From assembly GCA_023515745.1 (NCBI GenBank), contig JALECJ010000256.1, positions 248,001 through 312,000 on the forward strand: 64,000 nucleotides of DNA. The letters run 5' to 3'. Position 1 is the first letter of the stretch. The number at the start of each line of letters is the position of its first letter. Source of the DNA: Amoeboaphelidium protococcarum (lineage: Eukaryota; Aphelidiomycota; Aphelidea). Below are positions 1-12,453 of this stretch, piece after piece. The position numbers were made by a program, and so were the translations under genes. The notes under the pieces were generated by a model. The model was not told the origin of the DNA. It did not search any database and saw nothing but the letters and a program-made list of their open reading frames with translations.

Positions 1-1065
1 AGACATAAGAGACTGAATACTACTAACTAAATGCCGACTGTGATATTTATTCCGAGTACTCACCTGGGATGCTCCTCCTGGTTCCATGCTCAGCGATAAC
101 TGGCAAAGTTTGGCATTCCGTCCATCACTTTTGATAGATGTGGCCACGGTCTATCTTCATATGGAAATAACTCCCAGGGGGTATCGCTGATGGATGAGGT
201 GGAAATATATGACGAGATGTTGTTCATTCTCGGTGTTATAGAACCGTACATCATCTGCGGTCATATGGACGCATCTATTATTGCTTTATCGATGGCGATG
301 AGAAATATGCATCGTTTACAGCAATTAATACTCGTTGAGCCTACTCTATCCTCATCCTTATAAGAACCTAATTATTTATTGAAGATTACATAGTCTGCCT
401 CTGTCGCAGTCAACGACGCGATAGTGTTTACTGGAGTGTTCGATATTATACACTCACTGGGTCAATTATTCTAAAACTTCAGGCTCGAGTATCCAGACAA
501 GATTTACACTCCGAATACTTTGTAGCAGTTATAGTAGTAGTAAACTCCTACGGTTGCATCTGGATATACTTCAATGTCTGTAAGCCCGGAGTTGACGTTT
601 AAAGATAATCACCATCGGACTAGCCAGTCAATTCAGTCTGGCATAAAGTAAGACCGAAATCTATTTGAAAGTGCCTTTAGTGCGTATAACACTTTCTGCA
701 CCCCTTAAGATTAGCAGTTGATTAGAAGAGACATTTACTAGCACATGATTCCACATAACTATTTGGCTCTGCGTCCGATTGTGTCTAATTGCGATTCGAA
801 AGTTGCCATATTGTAATAGCGTGAAATTATGGCTTAGTTTGAAAGTTACATGGATGATATTGAATCTCAGATGTAGATTTCCATTCGATTATTTAAAAGT
901 GGAGTGCAGACGACATTATGGGCCAGCTTCCTACAAAATAATACAGTACCTGATGAGTTACTGTCATTGGCAGAGACTCAAGTTGATGAAGAATGTTCCC
1001 CTTTGTCAATGTGCTGGAGTAGTGTTTTGATTAAATATTTGGTAGATTCCTGCATAGAATCGTGA
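1..1065 (+). CDS. Alpha/beta hydrolase-fold protein, 5' end cut off
   Basis: Frame 1 is open from the window edge to a TGA at 1063-1065 when TAA/TAG are read as Gln. From about 31 it reads MPTVIFIPSTHLG, the first core strand of an alpha/beta hydrolase, followed by FDRCGHGLS (DRxGxG signature) and GVIEPYIICGHMDAS, the nucleophile-elbow position. The elbow normally reads GHSMGG or GHDWGG; here the third residue is Met, so the usual nucleophile is absent and the enzyme may be inactive or reshaped. The C-terminal half has Q-rich linkers and no obvious catalytic His. The ATG at 31 could be the start, but open sequence upstream and a TACTAAC-like run near 21-27 leave room for an upstream exon. Substrate unknown. 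Confidence 0.7.
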
Positions 1066-1127
1066 ACAAGATATCTTTTATAGAGCATATGTGTATTTAA
1101 TGTTACTAATAAATTACAGTCACGTAT

Positions 1128-2357
1128 TCATAGTTTGCTTTGAGGTTGTAAAGTTGATTACAACTGATCAGATAAAGCAATCTTACCGCGTTTAATGTAC
1201 ATCTCAGAGTTCTTGCGCAATGATTTCTGATCATAGTAATAGTTGACCATAAAACCATAAGACTCTTATTAGCCTTTAAGACCCAGATTAGCTCCGGGAT
1301 TGATTTAGTAAATCATGGCGCCGTTTTTTAAATGGAAATTGGCTACAGGGTCCAGAACACGTCCTTTGTTTGGAGATGATGCTTTGGAGGTGTCTTTGCG
1401 ACGGCAAAGGAATTGAAGAACAGATTACTCATTAGCATCATCCGCTTTCACGTTCTATGCCAGCGATGGTATTGGAGACAGAGTACAGAAATGCTGTAAT
1501 CCAGGAAGAGACCGGCTAAGTTCGTCCACGGCGCGCATAATCATCTCATGTCCCAAATCTACCCCACTCAATCCGGCGAGAGTGGAGTTGATACTATAGA
1601 ACATTGCCCATTGCATTTATCGCTCATTTTGATTAAGATTCTACGCGTCACTATTAGCTTAAATTATAGAGTCGATAGAGGTGGCAACATTCTCCGTGAG
1701 AGCTACATTGACAAAGCAGAGTATCTGAGACGGCCAGTCCTTGTGTGTCAGTGCAAATACTCGACGACAATTGGCTAATCGCCTCGCAGCATCTTGATCA
1801 GATCTGACCTTATGAACTTTCTCAAATTCGACAAGTTGTTACTACACATAATTCACACTCTGTAAATGCTATGCTATATAACTATATCAAAGTGATACCT
1901 TTAAACCGAGAGCTGAGTCTTGAGTGACACGGATAGTCTTCAAATTAGAGGAGCGAAATTCCACTTAAAACTTTGAGAGGAGTCGCTGACTGAGTTGAGA
2001 CAGTCCACTTTCGCCAGACTTCTCGCATCTTAAAATGTCCATCCTTAGATTAATTAAAGCATCTAGACCATGAGACTCATCGTTCACCTTTCGCATATCG
2101 TTATACAGAATGTCAAAATCCTTGTTCCTTATGCCATCGAGAGTTTAGAGCAATTTCAGCTTTTCGCCATCAGAGGCAGATCTATACCGCTCTATCAATA
2201 TCTGACCTATGCTAGATGTATTCATGTATCGTAAAGACTCCTTACTGTTGGTAGACGATCTAAGTAGTTTGAAGGCAAGTTTAGCAGTGTAAAACATGTA
2301 CATTTTAAGTCTGCTGCTTTTCTTACTAGAACAAAGTGAAAGAACCGCTAAAAACAT
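1128..2357 (-). CDS. MLYCD: Malonyl-CoA decarboxylase, peroxisomal signal
   Basis: Converts malonyl-CoA to acetyl-CoA and CO2. Two exons (2357-1899 and 1841-1128) flank a 57-nt GT...TGTAG intron and give 390 aa. Family blocks seen: the helical N-terminal domain with DGEKLKLLQTL, then FEKVHKVRSDQDAARRL, FVNVALTENVATSID, FYSINSTLAGLSGVDLG, TLSPIP, and DPVANFHLKNGAMIY with the presumed catalytic His near residue 323. The last three residues are SKL, a canonical PTS1, so a peroxisomal location is likely, as for the mammalian enzyme. The start is the first in-frame ATG after a TGA; a short upstream exon ending at a TTTTCAG about 30 nt earlier cannot be excluded. The 3' end lies 62 bp from the convergent hydrolase. 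Confidence 0.93.
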
Positions 2358-2426
2358 GAATGACTTGAGGAGAAATTCCAACTTTCATACTGAAAATAGA
2401 CATTAATAATACATTAAACTAGATTA

Positions 2427-3815
2427 TCAATTCAGTATCAGCTCGTTATGAATAAAGTCAATTAAGGGTGCGTTAGATTAGGAATATAGAGCCTATATCT
2501 CAGCTTTATAGCCCAATTTTAGCATTCGCGTCAATTCGCGTCTGACTTGACCATCCATGTGTTGATGGCGTCCAGTCAGATAATTTTGAGCAATTTAGAC
2601 TTCACGTTCAGTCAATTTAATTAGTTGATCCTGGGGTAGATTATACTTTGATATGTGTGATGGTTTCAAACCGATCCACTTGAGACTGGGTATTATGGGT
2701 TGTAATAGATTAGATATACCAGCCTGATGGTGCAGTTCACGCGTATGTTTTGCAGATCCAAATTCATAGATGCGCATTATATCAATACCATGTGGATCAC
2801 AATCAACCAGAATGGACACTTTAGCATCAGGCATCTCTTTCATAAGGTACAGGAGAAATAGCTGGGTGTTCAAATCTGGATAGCCTTTACCACATACAAG
2901 GATGATACTATGGCGTTCGAACAGTTGTTATATACCAATGTTGACCAGGTGAGTAAAAGTGGCACACTTTTCAACGATTAGAATATGATCAATAACACCA
3001 CTTTCATTCTCACTTGTACTGTTTGATTTAATAGATTGAATGCTATCAACATGAGGAATCAAGCTGGTTGAGTTGCAAGTAATCAAAGTTCCATCGAGGA
3101 GATGCAAACTCAGATCACCATAGATGATACCTTTCAATGAGCCATATACGCGAAGACTGGACCTTGGACATTGGAAGTGTAGAGATAATAAATCCACTAG
3201 CGTGTCCACATTCCTCTATTGTAGAAACACGTCCACATACTTGTAATAAACGTCGCGTTTGGTACATTTAGAATTGGATTTGATTTACTGAACAATCACT
3301 TCCAATAATTTAGACAACATGCGATTATCCACCTTCTTGTTATGTAATCGTACTGAGATTCCACTCGATATTTGTCTCTATATAGAATTCACCTATTATA
3401 AAATCCTACAATACAGTATAACAATGTTATATATGGCTAACAGGGTTCTAGCATACCTGAAGTCCTCTTCATTAAACTGTTCAAATTCATCACTCAGCAA
3501 CGCGTGCAAATGGTCAGATGAAACAAGATCCAAATTGTCAGAGAATTCATCCGATGCAATGCCCATACTAACATCTTCTGATACGTCAGATGTAAATATC
3601 AAGTGCTATTATATAGATGACTGAGTCTTGAGGATGTCAGTATCTACTAAGACTTCTCGATATCCACCACCATCCGTACTATTGTCATCCAAATAGAATG
3701 ATGAGCTGAAAGGAGGCTGACAGTCTCGTTGTCTCTTCAGAGAGCTTGTAAACAGTGGATCATATTACGCGTCAAACTCATCACTAAACTAGATATTAGT
3801 CTCTGATGAATCCAT
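2427..3815 (-). CDS. SPO11: Meiotic recombination topoisomerase-like protein SPO11
   Basis: Makes meiotic double-strand breaks by a Tyr-mediated transesterification. Exons 3815-3457 and 3405-2427 around a 51-nt intron encode 445 aa. Motifs: KRDVYY with the catalytic Tyr at about residue 173; VDTLVDLLSLHF and SLKGIIYGDL of the winged-helix region; ILIVEKCATF, VCGKGYPDLNTQ and the Toprim metal-binding block ILVDCDPHGIDIMRIY; then PSLKWIGLKPSHI and C-terminal RRELTRMLKLGYKAEIQAL. All hallmark blocks are in order and length is typical. The N-terminal 120 residues are acidic and poorly conserved. The gene implies a sexual or meiotic stage in this organism. Confidence 0.95.
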
Positions 3816-4035
3816 TGTTATCTCATATATTGAGTTGAGTGTTGTTTTAGTAAAATTAAACATAGACTGTGGTACAAATTGTTATTGAACTTTACTTGGT
3901 GAAACAATTTTCAATCTGAAACGGTTTCGCGCTTTTTATCAGTTTTCTCCATTGAATATAACGCGTCTCTCCTACTCATATTTAAATAATCACAGGTATA
4001 ACTGTTGAATTAAGATTAGTGAAAAATAGTCTAGT

Positions 4036-5073
4036 ATGGAGTTTGCTTTTGTGGAAGGTAGTAAAGGATATGTTGCTGATTTGTATGACAATTTTATTGG
4101 TGGATAGCCGGTGTATTTTGATAGCAATCTTGTTTGTAAAGACATGATCTTTGATTGCAGCGAGTGTCGTAGCCAGATGATTCTTATTGCATAATAAAAC
4201 ATTGAAGACTCTTCGTGGCTTTATTTATTTGGATGCAACTCGCGTGAATGCTCTTATAAGTCTCATACATTCAGGTGTTATCGCGTTCACGCTCTCGATC
4301 GACAGTAAATCGACTCGGGTAATGGTGGTAAATCGCCGATAATTGAATAACCTGTAATCGACAACATTGGCACATCTCTATCTCTATTAGGTGGATCGAG
4401 TTTAAACTTTGATCTTAATGAACTATCTGGCTTAATGAATTAGTTGGAAGTTTCTAAATAATTACATGGTGATATTTCGGTGAAAGCAAGCAAAAAAGTA
4501 TCCAAAAGTACCTAATAAGCTTCCAATGGCACGTTTGATTGTTATGGTATATTTTATCAAAATGAGAAAGAATTACATTCCGGTAACGTGAACAATCAAT
4601 ACGACAACAAAGCTTATCAATAATTACAATCATCATCTAATATTAAAGAAGATTGGAATGGTGAGTAATATGAACAAGATCAATTTGGCAAGATTGCGCG
4701 TGGAGTAAATAAAAAGTTTCTGAAATTTATCAATATGAATCCAAATGTTCTTATACGTTATAGTCATGATGGTAAAGGAGATATATCGTATGGATCGCAT
4801 AATATCAAATCTCAGTTTATACCTAAATGTCACTGTGGTGGAGAGAGGCAATTCTTATGCCAGATTATGCCATCTGTTTTAACGTATCTGGAACCTTGGA
4901 AACATTTGGATTCAAAGATATCATAGAGCACTGATGATTTGCGGATGGGAATGGAGTGGGCCACTATAAGAGTGTTTGTATGCAAAGAGAAATGCAAGAA
5001 GAGAATTGTAAATTAAGAACATCTAATAGTTGAACTAGAGGAGACATTCACGTTGACACGTTCGCATTAGTGA
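4036..5073 (+). CDS. TSR4: PDCD2/TSR4 family ribosome-biogenesis chaperone
   Basis: Single exon, 345 aa, TGA at 5071-5073. N-terminus has DLYDNFIGGQPVYF and two Cys pairs (CSECRSQMILIA; FGCNSRECSYKS), the zinc-binding half of PDCD2. The C-terminal domain reads NPNVLIRYSHDGKGDISYG, IPKCHCGGERQFLCQIMPSVL, then EWATIRVFVCKEKCKKR, the classic PDCD2_C arrangement. The family acts as a dedicated chaperone of ribosomal protein uS5 (Rps2). A long Q/N-rich linker separates the halves. Its last 26 bp overlap the 3' end of the phosphatase gene on the opposite strand. An ACGCGT lies 70 bp upstream. Confidence 0.92.
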
Positions 5074-8000
5074 CTCGCGGAGGAGGTCTGTACAGGTGAG
5101 GAAGTATTTGAAGCTGAATAGAATTTAGAGCATACTTACCACGGCATCCTCTTTCGTAAGTAGCCTCTTGATCTAGAGAGAAATTTCTCTCCACATTATA
5201 CAATCTGAGACCACTTTCCGTACGCATAGCATTCAATAGAGGATAAAAATACTCTGGATGTAGATCAACGTTGTACACACCGGCGCTGTCAATAGAAGAG
5301 ATGGAAGACGAAATATCACTGGCACTGCGCAAACTTTTCGAGCCTTTACCACTGATAGATAGCACATGGTTTAAGGTGACAGCCATAGCTGTGCGATCCT
5401 TCCCCGACTTGCAAGAGATAAAGTGAGATACAACCGGAGTGACACTTGACATGTATCGAGTCAGATTGGAGGCGAGAAGGAGCACATTGGCAGAGTTCTT
5501 CAATTTCTTGACGGAGCGACGAGAATCTGACTATTAGTTGCCAATTTCAACTCCAATACTTATTTTGAGCTTATGCATCAGAGAATCGGCCAATTCAGTT
5601 TACTTGTTGCTAGCACACGTTCTCCATTAATCCATATACTGAGAAAGTACCGCACAACTGTTAGCATTGATCTACGTTTGAATGGAGTTGTCACCACTGA
5701 TATTAGCCAAGATTTGCTACTCATTAACACCTTACGCAAATAGCAGAGGTACTACTTTAATACGAATATTCTCCGGAATATTGATCAAAATCTATTGTGA
5801 CACTCCAATGGACAATAACAGTTTGCCTGCATTATGTGTAAACTTGAACTTTGCTTAATCACCGTTAATGTCAGAGTTAAACTGATGAAAACAGAATTGA
5901 ATTGCACTCAAGCTCTTGACTGCCTATTGAGTATCATTGAGCATTACTTTTTCATCGTTGCATGCAGATAGAAGGCTTTCAAAATGTGCCAGGAAACCAA
6001 AAGATTCCAGATTCAACCAAAACTGCTCATCATGATAATGTTGTGATATAAGGCCAATAAATCCAGTTAGCAATGCTCCTACCGCCTAACTCTGACAAAT
6101 CTCTTATCTAATGCGCTACTTGCAAATCAGATCAGCGTTAAATACCGTTCCCTTCTACCGCAACATGTCTTCACACAAAATAGCATTTATAGCCTGGTAC
6201 TCCTATACTAAAACCAATTCATAGATGGCAAATGCAGCGATTTCACTAAAGCGGCGGAAATTCTAACCAGCAAAAGTAAGACTTTGACTGAAAGCGGCAA
6301 TGTTCTCTGCCTGCTAGTCATTTTTGGCATCAACTAACACCTTCAATCTCTCAGTTACAAGTGGGATGACTCTAGTGAGTATTTTCTCCTTCTATCGCGT
6401 CAATTCAAATAAGCCATTCCTCAACTAATCTTGATGCGGAAATCCGTCATAGGCACTTTAATCGACATACTTACGCGACAATGCATCCATGATCAGCTGC
6501 ACCCAATCTTGCAGATGCTCCCAGACGTTATGATACAGTTGTGGCCGTTATGAAGACTGTCGATCTAAATTGATATAAGTATTTAGAGTAGATGCAAGCT
6601 TAGTGCGGAGCTTCTTCTCTTTATCTACCGTACTGCGAAGTCCGTCATTTGAAACATCCAATTGCAGTTTATCCCTCTCGAAATGGCAAAGCCTCAGCAT
6701 ATCAGAGCCATTGAAAACATTGCCAGAAGTTTACTTAGACATAGAGTACCCCATGGCATGTGCAGCGAATGCACCACTAGTTATAACTGATTATGCTTTA
6801 CTATCGGCTGATAGATCCATGTCATCCAGGAGATCTGCTTGAATAGAATGATCATTACAATTCAAAGTAACCCACTGCAATTGCTCATTTTTCTTGTCAG
6901 TACTCTTGCGGAGATAATCCTTGCCAACATTTCCACCATCAGACAGTCTCTCGGTCAATGAATCCAAAGCATGCTGGTAAAACTTTAATAGGATCTGATG
7001 AACAGCAATCACTTTATCGAGCACATTCTATCTAAACTCTTTTGACGATGAACCATTCGAGAGCACAGTCAACATGGCGGAATCAAGTCCAAGGCCTGGA
7101 TTAGTGAGAGCATAAATTATACGCGACTCCTAGTCATATTTAAATCTGGCAAACTCATGAGCAATCATGAGAGAATAAGGACTTTCTACCAACTGCTCGT
7201 TAATTTATAACAATTGATGATTCTTGGTAGGAACGAGATAAATCTAAGTCTATTAAGGAGTCTCAATAGCCAGAGGTAGAATACTGTCAGGTGAAGGAAC
7301 GTGGAGATTCTTGTAAACGTTCACAAATAACTATCCAACAATATCGCCAGCATTGATTTTCTACTGGATATTCAGCGACTAGTAAAGGTCGGCGATTCCC
7401 TCAGAGGCGAAGACATTCATCGAGCAGGTATTCAATTTATAATCCATGGAAGATCTAGCAGATTACCTTCGAATCTTGCCATCCAAACTCTGGCTAGATA
7501 GGAGTTACTTGAGAGACACATCAACAAATGCCAGTGCCTTAAGCTGAGAGGCAGAGCTACTGCTGTTCAAAGACTATATTTCAATTCGATACTCTCTACC
7601 GGCGTCCATCTTCAACTGGATAGGAACAATGAACTCTGCATGCCGCCCATCCTTGACTTGAGCAATCTCAGACTATCCAATCTTGAGAAATGAAAAATTG
7701 GATGTGGTCAACTGCTTATACAGCGATGATTGCACACTCTCATTCTTCTCATAGATTACCACAGCGATATTGATATCTGATTAAATATTCTAGAAATCTG
7801 ACTCATTCTCAATATCTATGAGATCATGCAAGATCTGGTCTTTGGACACCTGAAATGGAATCTAACGCGATAACCAATTGACAGCAGTTTTCAAATGGCC
7901 ACTCTGACCGCTATTCAACTTTTTAAGCAAATCGGAAATGTAACCATTCTATAGATCAACGGTGAACGTCAGCAGCACTTGACGCACATCTTCCAAAGAT

Positions 8001-9331
8001 TAAACATCAATAAGCGATTACTTGGTGGTGACTTCTTTCAACTTTGAATGTGAACTAACTACTTATTTGTCAGACCGTACATTGCTAGGTGCACTTTATC
8101 TATGCATTCTACCAGAACTTAATCTGATTCCACTCAAGGTGGACCTTTTCATGAGAGCGGAACCGCTTTTACCATCATATGATCCCGAAGTAATAGGCCT
8201 ATAGACGGCATCGTCAGACTAAGCTTTGTTAGGCACATGAGAAGACGGTAACGACTCAAGTGATGTCTTACGCGACAGAGGAGGAGTTCTCAGTTACAGA
8301 GTTAAGAGCGAAGGAGACTTTGCCGACTGAGACAATGCAGAACATGATGGAGATGCAGATGTTGGAAGTGCTATAGGACGATTCATTGCGCTTCTAAACG
8401 CCTCTTCTTGCCGTTTAATCTCAGATAACACTGGAGATACAGGCCTAAAAGCAAATTATGATCCCATCTACGAAGGTAAAGATGCCGCCAGCGAAGAATT
8501 CTCTGAACCTCTACTCCTGGTACTAGTGCTGCCCCCAATCGAAATTTTGCCCACAGATGATTAATTATCACGCTCAAACACAGACTTCATCTTACTTACA
8601 ATCCCATCCACCTTTTCTTAATCTGCAAGTGAGTCTTCATTAGGAGTTTATTAATTTAAGCGAAATTATTGCAGAGTGGCCATGCAATCATTCAGCAATC
8701 TCTGGCATTCTTTATCTCTGGCCACAAGAGAATTCATAGTCTACCTCACAGCTTTAAGCGGTGCATTGAGTATAGCAGTCATCCACGAATTACATTCATT
8801 AGCAGAAGCAGCAACAAAATGGTATGAATTGGGAATACACGGTCTAGCCTTCATATACGACTCTCCCTCTGCCAAACTGGACGTGGTCACTGATGGAGAT
8901 ACTGGCGATTCTAGGCTATCTGCATCGCACCGTGAAATCAGCTAAAATTCGTGATATTCTGGTTAACTATCACTAGATCTGACGCAGTCCATACCTTCTA
9001 TCAGTATACACCCAATAGGCGTAGAGGACGACTTATAACGAAAATAGAATAAAAGATTCCCTTTTAGAACAAACCAGCGCCGCTTATAATCAGATAATTT
9101 ACCAGCGGGAGAGGAGCCAGACTGACTGCAGCTGACATTCTCCACACTGCCAGAATTATTGGATTGCATAGACTGACGTTTAAATGTACGGCTACGAGTA
9201 TCTGTGACAGTGTCCTCTTAATCATGATGATACAATCCATTCTATTTAAACCAAAGCCAGCCTTCAACGTCTATATTATCATGTTATCTCGAGTATTTCA
9301 CAAAGTCGAATACATTAATCTTCATCATCAT
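5048..9331 (-). CDS. INPP4: Inositol polyphosphate 4-phosphatase with N-terminal PH domain
   Basis: Single open frame of 1,427 aa from three tandem ATG codons (first at 9331, with an in-frame TGA just upstream) to TGA at 5050-5048. An N-terminal PH domain spans about residues 20-190 (EGWLWFKQNG, SDYKRRWFVLKGNLLFYF, final Trp helix ANECNSWMTAIL). A C2-like segment is near residues 490-620 (EFIVPIQLKMDAGREYRIEI). The C-terminus carries the dual-specificity phosphatase loop CKSGKDRT near residue 1306, followed by NSIQLQILPHLYRPPPR, as in INPP4A/B. The enzyme would remove the 4-phosphate of PI(3,4)P2 on endosomal or plasma membranes. The middle third is rich in Gln from reassigned codons. Confidence 0.93.
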
Positions 9332-10229
9332 TGTCAAATTTTTCTATCAAACTCTAATTAATTATGATATCGATGGCCTGCAAGGAATATGATAGATATC
9401 TATAGTATTATTGTACTGTAGATAGAAAATGAATTTCTGCTTTAAATAAAAAAGACTGAAGAAAATAGGTTAGATCTGAAATTGAATATTTTAAGTTTAA
9501 GGGGCATCCACTCCTTTTTACGCGTTTAAGAGGTTCTCGTGACTAAACGCGTTCAAGGGCGTGGGATTGCTAGTCTCAACGAGCCCATCTTGCTCCTTAA
9601 AAAGCCCAATTAATGGCTCAGTGAGGCTTAGCTCTGTAAAATTTCCTAATTGATCGATTTAAAGTTGATGAGGCGCCGCCGTTATAGTTGATGTGATCCG
9701 TTTTTCCTCCAATAGAGGGCTAGGCCTGACACGCGAACCAATGGAAAGGATTGGCGAAGTGATCGGTGAGCATTTGTTTCAAGTTGAAGCTCGAAATTAA
9801 TCGACGATAATTTAGACATTACACTTCATACAAATTCTAAAGAATTAATAGAAGAATAATACTAATATAGAAGTGAATCATTTTAGTTATTGCTAGGTCG
9901 AGGCACATTCTGCGAGATCCATCAATACTGTGCATCGCAATTGTTTTAATCAACTTTTAATCTACATCCCGCCCTTCTTTTAATCTTTTTGCAGAGCTAA
10001 CATATATCCATACATTAGCAGAATATTAATTCGGTTAGTAAAAGAGAGTTACTACTTTAAAATGGTTGACGCACACTCATAATGAACCAAGACGACTGTT
10101 TCAGTAAATCTCTCGCTGAAACTAACGCGCTTCTTTTCTATTTCTCCACTCCCTCACACACTTACTCACCTATTATAAATAGCGTATTAGTTCTGCATAA
10201 TTTAACACATCACCGACTATACATCGATT
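9332..10229. other. Intergenic region with ACGCGT pair and unassigned open frames
   Basis: 898 bp between the divergent INPP4 and HSBP1 genes. Two ACGCGT boxes at 9520-9525 and 9547-9552 sit 22 nt apart. On the minus strand a TGA-free frame of about 144 codons (about 9780 to 9347) has codon composition like a disordered protein (for example TEPLIGLFKEQDGLVE), but it starts just after a TGA and has no suitable ATG. A separate minus ATG at 10080 opens about 52 codons. I could not join these with a convincing intron, so no gene is called. Confidence 0.35.
9520..9552. promoter_or_regulatory. Paired ACGCGT (MCB-like) boxes
   Basis: ACGCGT occurs at 9520-9525 and 9547-9552, each embedded in a mirrored TTTACGCGTTTAAG / CTAAACGCGTTCAAG context. 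Position is about 190 bp upstream of the INPP4 start. ACGCGT is the binding site of the fungal MBF complex; binding here is inferred only from sequence. Confidence 0.4.
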
Positions 10230-10660
10230 ATGAGCAATAAAGAAAATTAGGTGGATCCAGTTAAGCTTGCATCTAATCCTGCTGAGCTGACCAAGTTTGT
10301 AACCATTCTTAATACTTGGTAAATATAATGAATAAAATTGATCATTCTCAGAGTTGTGTAGGTGGACCAGACGTTGAAAGAGATGCAAACCAAATTTGAC
10401 CAAGTGGCGAAAGATGTGATCTCAAAGAGTACTTTTTAGAACTTTTGCATGTGTTAACTTGTCTAAAAACTCTCATAATTGTAGTGGATGAGTTGGGAGA
10501 TCGTATCGATAAACTGGAAAGTTCATTGAATGAAATAATCTAGGAAGAGGAAAAGTACATGAAAAGCGATGCAGCAGCTGTGGACACGTAAGTCACATCA
10601 TCAGATGACTAGTAGAAGCAGTAAACTAGCATTCCCTCGTCGATTGAAGAGAAGCAATGA
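10230..10660 (+). CDS. HSBP1: Heat shock factor-binding protein 1
   Basis: Small coiled-coil protein of about 102 aa in three exons: 10230-10298, 10362-10428, 10485-10660; introns of 63 and 56 nt end in TGTAG. The core reads ELTKF VDQTLKEMQTKFDQV, then ISKMDELGDRIDKLESS, which matches the HSBP1 hydrophobic heptads and its conserved RID(K/D)LE. HSBP1 trimerizes and represses HSF1; homologs also promote WASH complex assembly. The tail is Q/S-rich and not conserved. Both introns fall inside the conserved core, and removing them is what restores the family sequence. Confidence 0.9.
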
Positions 10661-10847
10661 TTATGCCAATTAGTTGGATTAAAAATGTTTTCACTTCATG
10701 TAACATTTGATTTCACGTTTCTCTTACCTCGTGTGATTTGGCCTCCTTGCCACCCAGAAATTGGGGGTGCGATTACCTGTCCTTATCAGCAAAATTCTTC
10801 CTTTTTTACATTTAAATCGTGATAATCCAACGAATTAGTTAGAAGAG

Positions 10848-12395
10848 ATGGACATCCCTGCTGATGTTTTGCTTTAAATATTTAAGCACTTTGACGCAGT
10901 ATCAGCAATATCAGGCGCAGGGATGTAATCGCGTCTTTCTGTTGATGTTGCAACGTCGTCAAATGCCGATCGCGCAGAGAAGCTGAAACAGACCGTTTAA
11001 GATCAATCTAGCAGGTGGACATTGCTACAATTGACTCTATCTTGCAGGAAATGGTCTTCGGTGTCGGTATAGCTTCTGTGGAAGTCACCAAACTTTTCCA
11101 AAATAGATATCGCTACTCAAATGGGTTTCATCTAGTACTGGAATAAGTAGACATTTGGTCGTGTAATTTCATTTCATCAGGAGTGCTCGTTGTACAATGC
11201 GATTTAGCCTGTCAGACCACAGTATGATTATGCTAGCATGGTTAGAAGTATTTCACTCCAGTAGATTAATGCTTAGATTGGAGATAGTGGTGTAGTAATG
11301 CACAGTTATAGATTAGTGCCCGCCTCTATCATTTTTAAATGGCTTCCTCATTGTCTAAACTTGCAAGTGCTTGATCTTGGTGGTATCGGACGTACGCCAC
11401 TATGCTAAAGTGCACTAAATAATTAAGTAGGCATAGAGGAATGTTACTGCTCAACCAGTTGTCTGCTCTATTATCTGTCTAATATCAAGGCACGGTCGCG
11501 TCTGCATTTACTCAACTTGCAATAATGGAATGGTAAAGGATATGGGGATCAATGTGCAAAGGCTTTAAGTCGAGTTCTGTCCAATACCAATTAGAAGCCG
11601 GTACAATGTGCTCTGAAGAGTTTAGATTTGTCTGAAAGTTATGTCATATCTGACACGTATGCAGAAAATCTGGCCTATCTTTGGCAAAATTTAGAGAGCA
11701 TAAAATTGTCCTCCATGCCATTTGTGACTGCAAAGTTTATGGAGAATGTTTTACCTTTGGGTGGGTAACTTAAATCTGTCAAAGAATTGGATATGAGCTA
11801 TTGTCCATCATTAGGCCCAGAAGCATTGAAGATAATCGGTACGCGAATGCCAAATCTGTAGTCGTTAAACATCTCTAACTGCCCTCAGTTTTAAAGCAAA
11901 GACTTGGAAGATTCTATATTCTGTGGGCATGAGCCATGTGTTTGTGTTGGATCTCGCTTGAAAAGTTTAAAGATGTCGCTTCTACCAGTCACAGATACTT
12001 TACTTCAGAAGGTGGCTCAATGTGCTAAGCAATTGCAAGTTTTAAAATTGACTGGCTGCACTTTGATATCTTATGACGCTGTGATAAGCTTAATTGAAAA
12101 GCTTGGTTAAACATATGATGCTGCCAAAAATCAAAGTGAAAATCGAAAGCTGTAATATCTTGATGTTAGCTACTGTACCGGTGTGCTCACTGCGAATGTA
12201 GTTGACTAAGATGAGGCGGAGTTAATGTCACCTAATGTGCTAGTAATTGGCGAAAATGATGATAGATGGCGGCAAGATTTGCATTCAAATCTACTGATCA
12301 AGCATAGATCAAAGGGAGAATCTTGGATGAGTTAAAACTGCGAGCTTTACGCTGAAAATATCCAACAAGTAGTCTAAGAACTTTTATAGGAGTGA
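10848..12395 (+). CDS. F-box and leucine-rich-repeat protein
   Basis: Single exon, 515 aa. The N-terminal F-box begins MDIPADVLLQIFKHF and continues to LSCRKWSSVSVQLLW, the usual F-box end, with a longer-than-normal insert in between. Then come irregular cysteine-containing-type LRRs: LQVLDLGGIG, LKSLDLSESYVISD, VKELDMSYCPSLGPEALKII, LQSLNISNCPQF, LQVLKLTGCTLISYDAVI, LQYLDVSYCTGV. This resembles FBXL/Grr1-type substrate receptors of SCF ubiquitin ligases. Substrate unknown. The start is supported by the F-box beginning right at the Met. Confidence 0.85.
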
Positions 12396-12453
12396 AAGCC
12401 GAAATATTATAATAGATTTAGCATTTTATTCGCCACCAGATCATCTATCACTA

